The position numbers were made by a program, and so were the translations under genes. Shown piece by piece: positions 6,982 to 13,115 of a stretch of 21,799 nucleotides of DNA. Numbering within the stretch: position 1 is the first letter of the stretch; each line of letters starts with the position of its first letter. The stretch spans positions 1 to 21,799 of the forward strand of contig JAAYCL010000018.1 in assembly GCA_012729785.1 (NCBI GenBank), given 5' to 3'. The DNA comes from Chlamydiota bacterium. GTDB lineage: Bacteria; Auribacterota; Tritonobacteria; UBA1439. The notes below the pieces were generated by a model. That model was not told the origin of the DNA. It saw only the letters and a list, made by a program, of their open reading frames with translations, and searched no databases.

Positions 6982-7101
6982 CTCAACCTCCCGGACCTTG
7001 TTGTTTCTCCGTTCCGCACGGTTTCACGAGTAACGCTTGACTGTTCTGCCGGCTGCCTCCTTTCTTGTGCGTTCCGCCGCACGCCGCCGCACGCACGGGC
7101 G

Positions 7102-7623
7102 CTACCGTTTTCCCCGCAACGTGAGAATCCCCCCCCAGGGCCATGCGCCGCCGAACGTGTCGCCGATGTCGATCACCCACGGGCGGGCAGCGGAGGGTAC
7201 TCGGCCGGCTGAAAATCGATTCGCACCGGCGTGGGCGTGGGTTCCGGAGCACGACTGAATGAGTATACCGTCCCCTTGTCGCTCGCTCCGCCCAGCCCCG
7301 TCACCCCGTGGAGCGCATCGCCGTTCAGTATCAGGGGTCCCCAGGGATACTCCCCATCCGCGCCCGCGGACTCGTGCAGAAGCGTGAAATCCCCGCCGTC
7401 TGTTCGGATGGAAAAGATCGTCCCCTTCCCCTGCGCGCCGCCTTCGGCCGTCGTCCCGTAGAGCGTACTCCCGTCGGATACCAGGCCGTGCCCGGGCCCC
7501 TCCCCGTCGCCTGTCGCGCCCGCGAAGCTGCGCAGAATCGTGTGCGACGCGCCGGCGGCCCCCCCCCGCCGTCACGGCGGCCACGCTCAGTATCAACGCG
7601 ATCCCCCTCGCCCATTCAGTCAT
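7102..7623 (-). pseudogene. Frameshifted secreted GloVer-repeat protein
   Basis: The ATG at 7623 (GGAGAGAGG upstream) opens a signal peptide, M-T-E-W-A-R-G-I-A-L-I-L-S-V-A-A-V-T-A. At a run of nine G (minus strand; 7559-7567) the meaningful frame shifts by one base. In the shifted frame I read two GloVer-type repeats with the motifs S-D-G-S-T-L-Y-G-T-T-A-E-G-G-A and L-H-G-V-T-G-L-G-G-A-S-D-K-G-T-V-Y, then a P-T-P-T-P linker and V-R-I-D-F-Q-P. That frame stops at 7173-7175. Meanwhile the original frame recovers a fitting end, W-V-I-D-I-G-D-T-F-G, and stops at 7102. Two opposite shifts therefore keep the total length open. It may be a decaying gene, a sequencing or assembly error, or a phase-variable gene. 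The protein is short for a GloVer family member, which usually has many repeats. Confidence 0.7.
7559..7567 (-). repeat. Nine-base poly-G tract at the frameshift
   Basis: Nine G residues (read on the minus strand) lie just after the signal peptide coding region of the GloVer gene. Eight G would bring the signal peptide and the repeats into one frame. Such tracts are hot spots for slipped-strand change and also for sequencing error. Confidence 0.85.
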
Positions 7624-7720
7624 GACGCCCCTCTCTCCTCCAGCTATCCGGCTGTGCGTTCGCGCACGGCACACAGCCGGGACCGTTCCCGGCATTCCGT
7701 GCTCAACCGTCAACCGCGCA

Positions 7721-8131
7721 TCATTCAGGCATACCGACACTGCCCCCCCCCTCGATCGCCCCCCCTACACCGCGACGCACCTCGCGCTCCCCGCCCTTGC
7801 TCGGCCCGATGAAATCGCTCCTGTGCACGACCTTCACACGGTAACGACACCCCGGCCCGGGACCGAATCCCCCGCCCGATCTCGATCCGTCAAACTCGAC
7901 ATGCAGCAGGGAGCCCACGGGGTACTCCCGGCAGGCGAGGAAATAGAGCCCCCCCGCGCTCACGTTCACCGTGCAGGTCGACTCGCCGTGCGACGCCGAA
8001 ACGGCATCCTCTCTCCATACCCTGATCGGGAGATAGAGATTGCACCGAATATGTCTGCGCCTCTCTCCGACGACCGCGGCTGTGTCCGCCGCCTCCGCCC
8101 CGGCGACGCACATCGCCTTCTCCTGTCTCAT
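7721..8131 (-). CDS. PilZ-domain protein
   Basis: This is a 136-residue cytoplasmic protein. The R-R-x-x-x-R motif (R25-x3-R29 within E-R-R-R-H-I-R) and N-V-S-A-G-G at 56-61, matching (D/N)-x-S-x-x-G, are the two c-di-GMP contacts of PilZ domains. The following L-x-F-x-x-x-x-x-x-P-V-G-S-x-L pattern also fits. The last ~25 residues are Gly/Arg-rich and outside the fold. The start is placed at 8131, where ATGA overlaps the stop of a small upstream ORF; a start at 8113 preceded by AGGAG is equally good. It stands upstream of the frameshifted GloVer gene (97-base gap). PilZ proteins relay c-di-GMP levels to motility, secretion or surface-polymer systems; the partner here is unknown. Confidence 0.85.
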   Translation of the reverse strand: MRQEKAMCVAGAEAADTAAVVGERRRHIRCNLYLPIRVWREDAVSASHGESTCTVNVSAGGLYFLACREYPVGSLLHVEFDGSRSGGGFGPGPGCRYRVKVVHRSDFIGPSKGGEREVRRGVGGAIEGGGSVGMPE

Positions 8132-8343
8132 CTCCCCGCCCTCCGCCCCGCCGCCGTCTCCCGCTTTTTCGCGCCTGGCGTTTTCCGTGCAGCCGCGAAG
8201 AGGGACGAAATGAACGCATCCTGCGTCGATTCAACGCGCGACTCCGTCACGCGTCTCATGAGCTCGTCGGCGTTCCTGAAGTCGTTCCTTTCACGCGCTC
8301 CTTTTCGAATCTGCGCGTCGTATCCCGAAACGGAGGAATACAC
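8128..8343 (-). CDS. Small hypothetical protein coupled to PilZ
   Basis: A 71-residue reading frame starts at a GTG (8341-8343) preceded by GGGAGGAGGG, and ends in a TGA that overlaps the PilZ ATG (ATGA). The product is mostly polar and helical-looking, with a D-E-L-M-R-R-V-T-E-S-R-V-E segment and a basic C-terminus. No domain is recognised. The ribosome site, the four-base overlap and the upstream sigma-54-like promoter support it. The overlap in another reading frame with a 65-codon ORF further upstream, and the lack of any known homologue, weaken it. Confidence 0.42.
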   Translation of the reverse strand: MYSSVSGYDAQIRKGARERNDFRNADELMRRVTESRVESTQDAFISSLFAAARKTPGAKKRETAAGRRAGR

Positions 8344-8409
8344 ACAATACCCTCCTCCCAATTTAGTACCGTCGCCGGAATGCACAGTACTTCACCCATT
8401 TGGAGTATT

Positions 8410-8425
8410 AGCACCTTCCATGCCA
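8410..8425 (-). promoter_or_regulatory. Candidate sigma-54 (-24/-12) promoter of the PilZ cluster
   Basis: On the minus strand, TGGCATGGAAGGTGCT matches the sigma-54 consensus TGGCAC-G-N4-TTGCW, with the invariant GG and GC at the correct ten-base separation. The differences are T for C and G for T. Initiation would fall near 8399, about 55 bases before the small coupled ORF. A sigma-54 activator is encoded in this window, at 13116-15902. Confidence 0.55.
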
Positions 8426-8607
8426 AGGCGTCGACATAGAATCGGCAGGCCAATATGCCCTTAACATCCTCTCCCGCTATAGATTGCGAATAGATGCCGG
8501 CCGCGCATCGCCGTTCGGATTTGGAAGGTGGCTCCTGATGGGAACTTAGTTACCGCCGATGATGCGCAATCGCTTCAAACGATAAGCTCCATATCGCGAA
8601 TACACGC

Positions 8608-8647
8608 CATGCCGTTACCGGAAGGCGGCAACCGGTCATTCGGCATG
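8608..8647. repeat. Two-tier stem-loop in the intergenic region
   Basis: CATGCCG (8608-8614) pairs with CGGCATG (8641-8647), and inside it ACCGG (8617-8621) pairs with CCGGT (8632-8636), with a ten-base loop. There is no adjoining T-run on either strand, so it is not an ordinary terminator. Confidence 0.55.
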
Positions 8648-8866
8648 ACTTCCTTATTGCCTTTCCCCTGAGAAGACCGATTCCCGCCGCGCATAATTGG
8701 CCGGGCGCGAAAAGCCGGCGTCGACAGCGTCGTCCGTACGACTGTTTCAGATACCCGCGTGCCACCGCCGGCCATGCGCGGTTACGCCCGTGCCCGTCGT
8801 CCACCTGCGCCGATTTCCGAAGCCGCACCTCTCACGAAAGCACCCCGCTCCTCCTTCTTCAGGGTG

Positions 8867-8875
8867 TGGTATACT
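8867..8875 (+). promoter_or_regulatory. Extended -10 promoter for the double-propeller gene
   Basis: TGGTATACT is an extended -10 (TG-N-TATACT). It lies 28 bases before the ATG at 8904, giving a leader of about 20 bases that contains AGGAGG (8890-8895). The -35 region is weak, as is usual for extended -10 promoters. Confidence 0.6.
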
Positions 8876-8903
8876 GATTTCGGACAACCAGGAGGCCCTC
8901 TCC

Positions 8904-11459
8904 ATGCACGGCATCGGTGTCCTCTCCATCCATGCGTTATGCCTCTCGGTGGCCTTCCTTTCCCCGGATGATCGAGCGCTCGCTGCATCCGCGTCCTGGC
9001 CGATGTTCAGACGGAACCCGTCACGCACGGGCCACACCATGGTCAACGGGCCGTCCCAGGGTTTTCTCGTCTGGAGCTACCGGACCGGGGATCTGATCAT
9101 CTCGTCCCCGGCGGTCGACGACGCGGGGCGTATCTGCATCGGTTCCTCCGACCACAGGATCTACAACCTTTCCGCATCCGGCACGCTCGCGTGGAGCTAC
9201 CGAACCGGCGACAGCATATCCTCCTCCCCCGCGCTCGACGCCGACGGGAGGGCGCTAATCGCGTCGCGCGACGGAACCCTCTACGCGGTATCCTCTTCCG
9301 GCGATCTGGTGTGGAGCTATGCGCTTTGGCAACCCGGAGCGGATGAAAAACTCTTCCTCTCCTCCCCCCTCCTCACGCCGGCGGGGGGGATCCGCATCGG
9401 GAGCGCAACAGGCATCTTCGCCCTGAACGCCGCGGGTTCACTGGAGTGGAGCTACGCAACGGGGGACTACACGGTGAGTTCTCCGTCGTGCGGCGCCGAT
9501 GGAACGGTCTACGCGGGAGGCACAGACAAGATCCTGTACGCGATCGGCCCGCGGGGCGCACTGGCGTGGAGTTACTCCGGGAGCGGCAAGATCGTCTCTT
9601 CCGCGGCGGTCGACCTGAACGGACGTGTGATTCTGGGGGAACACGGCGGACCGATATTCGATGGGGGGGCGCTTTTCTGTTTTGAGGCCTCCGGTACGTT
9701 TGCCTGGTCCTACGCGCACACATACGGCATCGATTCCTCCCCGGCGCTTGGAACGGACGGGGGCCTGTACTACGGCGGCTCCCTGGACAACACGATCTAC
9801 CGCCTCGAATCCGACGGCGCGCTGCGGTGGAGCTACATCACCGGAGAGATGCTCTTCTCATCCCCTGCGCTGGACCTGTGCGGGTCGGTCTACATCGGTT
9901 CTTCGTATTCGTATGTCGAAAACGGTTCTTCGTATGTCGAAATCGGGCAACCACCAGGCGCCGTCTACGCCATCGCTCCGGACGGCTCCCTTACCTGGAG
10001 CTACCGGACGGCGGGTGCGGTGATGTCGTCCCCGGCGATAGGCTCGGACGGCAGGGTGCACGCGGGGTCGTCTGATAACACCCTCTACGTCTTCGCGGGG
10101 CCCCCGGAGTACGCCTTCGCCGTCGTGAGCAACGCCGGCCTCCCGGCGCCCGCCGAGCCGGGCGACACGATCTCCTTCATCCGCTGCGACACGCACGGCG
10201 TCATCGATACGATCCCGGTGGGACGCCGTCCCCAGGGGGTCGAGATCACGGCTGACCGGCAGCGGATCTACGTCGCCAACGAGGACGATCGCACGGTCTC
10301 CATCGTGCACACCGGAGCCCGCGCGCCCATCGCGACCGTTCCGGTCCCGCTCGATCCTCGCGGCGTCAAGGAGAGCGCGGACGGCCGGCACGTCTACGTC
10401 ACCTGCGGGGCGGAGGGGGAAACGGGTCTCCTTGCGGTCATCGGCAGGGAGTCCGACTCCGTCGAGCGCGAGATCCCCGTGGGCGAGCGCCCCAGTTACG
10501 GGATCGTGGAGCTTCCGGAGGAGCGGGTGCTTTTCGTGAGCAACAGGAACTCCAACGATATCTCCGTGATCGACACGGACGAGTGGACCGAACTCGGGCG
10601 GATCCGCGGCCTGGACTGGCCGGTGGGGATGGCGCGCATCGGCGACGAACTGTACATCGCGAACTACGGCGAGGACGCAACGCGGCGCACGCCCCTCTCC
10701 GTCCTTTCCTGGGATTCCCCCCCGCGTTCCGTCGCCTCGGATAACGCATGGCAGATCCTCTCCTGTGGGGGGCTTGGGTACGCCACGAACTACAACGACG
10801 ACCGCGTCACCGTCCTTAACCCATCCTCGCGCCGCGTGGTGGCCTTTGCGGGAGGGATGTGCGGTCCCAACGGCATCGCGGCGAGCCGCGACGGTCGCCT
10901 GCTCTACGTGGTGAACTCAGCCTCATCGGAGCCGGCGTGCGGAGGCCAGGGGATCGTGGCGGTCCTGGACCGGGAGAATCTCGCCGTCGTCCGCCGGATC
11001 GCCGTGGGCGCGTACCCGTCGCAGATCGACGTCGCCGGTCCGGCGCGGGCGGACGACTGGCCGTGCGGCTGCCCGCCGCCGGGGGCCGGAGCGACACTCT
11101 GTGTGGCGGAACCGACCGCCTCCCGCGGGGGCACGGTCGCCCTGTCGTACAGGCTCGAACCGGGCCTCTCCGACGCGCCGGCGGACGCGCTCCTCGGCGT
11201 GGTCCTGCCGGACGGGAGCATCCACGCGTTCAGCTGGAACCTGTTCCGGCTCGAGGTCGTTCCCATGCCGGTCGATATCCGCCCCCTTGAACGTGTCGGG
11301 AGGTGGCTCGACATGTCGACCGGCGGAGGAGGGACGCTCTCCTTTCCTGTCCCCCTTGACGCCCCGCAGGGGGAGTACCGTTTCATCGGCGCCCTCGTCC
11401 GCGCGGCAACCGATGACGCGGAACAGGTCGTGTACTCCAACCGATTCCGCATACGCTGA
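8904..11459 (+). CDS. Large exported double beta-propeller protein
   Basis: This is an 851-residue protein. The ATG at 8904 is chosen for AGGAGG eight bases upstream and an immediate signal peptide (cleavage near A-L-A-A|S-A). S-W-P-M-F-R-R-N-P-S-R-T-G-H at about 31-44 is the typical entry of PQQ-like propellers. Eight blades follow, each with a W-S-Y motif and an S-S-P-A-(V/L/I) motif. From about residue 405 a second propeller of YVTN/lactonase type follows, with I-P-V-G-x-x-P and I-Y-V-A-N-x-x-D-D-R-T-V-S motifs. Residues about 730-851 are a beta-rich C-terminal module also seen in two other exported proteins here. PQQ-ligand and lactonase activities cannot be claimed; such propellers are often binding scaffolds. 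The next gene, a TPR plus barrel protein, starts six bases later. Confidence 0.88.
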   Translation: MHGIGVLSIHALCLSVAFLSPDDRALAASASWPMFRRNPSRTGHTMVNGPSQGFLVWSYRTGDLIISSPAVDDAGRICIGSSDHRIYNLSASGTLAWSYRTGDSISSSPALDADGRALIASRDGTLYAVSSSGDLVWSYALWQPGADEKLFLSSPLLTPAGGIRIGSATGIFALNAAGSLEWSYATGDYTVSSPSCGADGTVYAGGTDKILYAIGPRGALAWSYSGSGKIVSSAAVDLNGRVILGEHGGPIFDGGALFCFEASGTFAWSYAHTYGIDSSPALGTDGGLYYGGSLDNTIYRLESDGALRWSYITGEMLFSSPALDLCGSVYIGSSYSYVENGSSYVEIGQPPGAVYAIAPDGSLTWSYRTAGAVMSSPAIGSDGRVHAGSSDNTLYVFAGPPEYAFAVVSNAGLPAPAEPGDTISFIRCDTHGVIDTIPVGRRPQGVEITADRQRIYVANEDDRTVSIVHTGARAPIATVPVPLDPRGVKESADGRHVYVTCGAEGETGLLAVIGRESDSVEREIPVGERPSYGIVELPEERVLFVSNRNSNDISVIDTDEWTELGRIRGLDWPVGMARIGDELYIANYGEDATRRTPLSVLSWDSPPRSVASDNAWQILSCGGLGYATNYNDDRVTVLNPSSRRVVAFAGGMCGPNGIAASRDGRLLYVVNSASSEPACGGQGIVAVLDRENLAVVRRIAVGAYPSQIDVAGPARADDWPCGCPPPGAGATLCVAEPTASRGGTVALSYRLEPGLSDAPADALLGVVLPDGSIHAFSWNLFRLEVVPMPVDIRPLERVGRWLDMSTGGGGTLSFPVPLDAPQGEYRFIGALVRAATDDAEQVVYSNRFRIR

Positions 11460-11465
11460 GACCGC

Positions 11466-13073
11466 ATGGGCATGCCCCGACACGACTGGCGGACATCCTC
11501 GGCCGCGCACGGCCCCCCAGGATATCCCCGCCTGTTCGACAGCCCTGCGCGCGCGTGGCGATGCCCCTCCGCCGCCCTCATCGCGTGCCTCCTCGCCATG
11601 ATCCTGCCCGCGGCGGAGGCGGATAACGGGGACACCTCCCGCGCCATCCGCTTCTCCCGCGGCCTCTCCGCGTACGACGCCGGCCGCTACGGCGAGGCGG
11701 TCGCACTCTTCCGCACGCTGACGGATCGAAGTCCGGTCGACCGCGACGCGCAGTACTATCTCGGCCTGTCCCTCTCAGGCGCGGGCGACGCTGAAGCGGC
11801 CTGCGAGGTGTTGGGCGCACTGCACCGGGCCGCCCCCGACTTCTTCCCCGGCGGGGAGGAGTACGCGACCGCCCTGATCCGGACGCAACGATGGCGCGAG
11901 GCCGGAACGGTGATCGACGAACTCGAGGCGCGTCGGCCCGGCCGGGGGGAGCGTGACGCGATCCTCCTCCTCCGCGGTATCCTCGCGGGGGAGCAGGGGG
12001 ACCATGGGCGCGCCGTGGAACTGCTCGGGAGGGTGGCGCCGGAACGGCCCGACTACTGGGCCCGCGCCCGCTACTGCCGCGGGCGCTACCTCTCCAGGGC
12101 GGGGGAAACGCGGAAGGCCCTGGACGAATACTCCCTGATCCAGGAGGGTTTCCCCCTCTCCGAGATCGGCCGCGCCGCCGCGCAGGAGGCCGAGGCGCTG
12201 CGGGGCGCCGTCGAGAAGGAGAAGAACTGGTGGGGGCGCCTCTCGACCAGATACGAGTACGACGACAATGTCATCCTCATGCCGGACGACGCCCCGCTTC
12301 CCGGCGCCACGCAACAGGGCGACTGGCGGTTTCTGACTACCTTCGAGCTCGACGCCGTCCCCTTCTCGAGGGACGGGTTCGACCTGATCACCCGCTACAA
12401 TTTCATCCAGTCGGTACACAACCGGCTCGGAAATTTCAACTTGAACGGCAACGTCGCGGACGGCTTCATCCGCTACCGGCATCCGCTCCTCACCCCTTTC
12501 GCGGGGTACGAATTCGCGTACTACTTCCTCGACGACTGCAAGCAGGGGTATCTCCGCGGCAACCGCATCTTCGCCGGCGCCGAGCTCCCCCGCACCGCGC
12601 ACAGTCTCTACCGGGTCCTGTACGAGTGCGCCTTCGACGATTACCTGCTCCCGTTCTCCTCTCCCGAGGACGACTGGGACACCTCCCCCGCGAGCATCAT
12701 CACGCTCGAGCAGTTCCTGTTCCTCGGCGCGGCGCGGCAGGCGTTCTGGCGAACCGCGGTCGGCTACCGCAACAACAACGCGCGCGGGGACGACTTCTAC
12801 TACCACGGCTGCTCAATCGTCGGGGAGTTCTACTGCCCCCTCCCATGGCGCCTGAGCGCCGACTGCTCCGCGGAGTACCGTTTCAACGACTTCACGCGCG
12901 GCGCGGACGGCCGCCGCGACCGGTGTCTGCTGCTCAACGCGGAGCTCCGCAGGACGCTCCGCGAGGGGGTCGATATCGTCTTCAACTACGGCTTCACGAG
13001 AAACAGGTCCGACGTACCGCTCTACGAGTACCGGAGGGGTATCTACTCGATGATCCTGGATCTGTATTTCTGA
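11466..13073 (+). CDS. TPR plus outer-membrane beta-barrel protein
   Basis: This is a 535-residue protein. Residues about 33-53 are a signal sequence (A-A-L-I-A-C-L-L-A-M-I-L-P-A-A-E-A) behind an unusually long N-terminal leader, so the true start may be downstream; no clear ribosome site precedes the ATG at 11466. Residues about 58-235 are TPR-like, with L-S-A-Y-D-A-G-R-Y-G-E-A-V-A-L-F and Y-Y-L-G-L-S-L-S-G-A-G motifs. From about 245 to the end there are alternating aromatic strands, starting R-Y-E-Y-D-D-N-V and ending in a terminal Phe (I-L-D-L-Y-F), the outer-membrane insertion signature. This order resembles SLAM-type surface lipoprotein assembly modifiers and related TPR-porins. It is co-transcribed with the double propeller and may help place it on the surface (inference). 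Confidence 0.82.
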   Translation: MGMPRHDWRTSSAAHGPPGYPRLFDSPARAWRCPSAALIACLLAMILPAAEADNGDTSRAIRFSRGLSAYDAGRYGEAVALFRTLTDRSPVDRDAQYYLGLSLSGAGDAEAACEVLGALHRAAPDFFPGGEEYATALIRTQRWREAGTVIDELEARRPGRGERDAILLLRGILAGEQGDHGRAVELLGRVAPERPDYWARARYCRGRYLSRAGETRKALDEYSLIQEGFPLSEIGRAAAQEAEALRGAVEKEKNWWGRLSTRYEYDDNVILMPDDAPLPGATQQGDWRFLTTFELDAVPFSRDGFDLITRYNFIQSVHNRLGNFNLNGNVADGFIRYRHPLLTPFAGYEFAYYFLDDCKQGYLRGNRIFAGAELPRTAHSLYRVLYECAFDDYLLPFSSPEDDWDTSPASIITLEQFLFLGAARQAFWRTAVGYRNNNARGDDFYYHGCSIVGEFYCPLPWRLSADCSAEYRFNDFTRGADGRRDRCLLLNAELRRTLREGVDIVFNYGFTRNRSDVPLYEYRRGIYSMILDLYF

Positions 13074-13115
13074 CGGCCGCGTCCCGGGATGCACGCGCGT
13101 GGAAGAGGGGATGCG

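Larger units (their letters stand above)
8344..8903. other. Divergent intergenic region without supported genes
   Basis: About 560 bases separate the PilZ cluster from the double-propeller gene. The region holds the sigma-54-like site at 8410-8425, a structured inverted repeat at 8608-8647 and the promoter at 8867-8875. Bases 8430-8700 are less GC-rich than the surroundings. Short ORFs on both strands lack ribosome sites and recognisable content. No known riboswitch core was recognised. Confidence 0.6.

Noticed and set aside
8480-8660. Possible c-di-GMP riboswitch in view of the nearby PilZ gene
   Set aside because: Apart from the stem-loop at 8608-8647, I could not find the conserved core of known c-di-GMP riboswitches.
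11775-12806. 343-codon open frame on the minus strand
   Set aside because: It is antisense to the TPR-barrel gene; no ribosome site and no recognisable domain.
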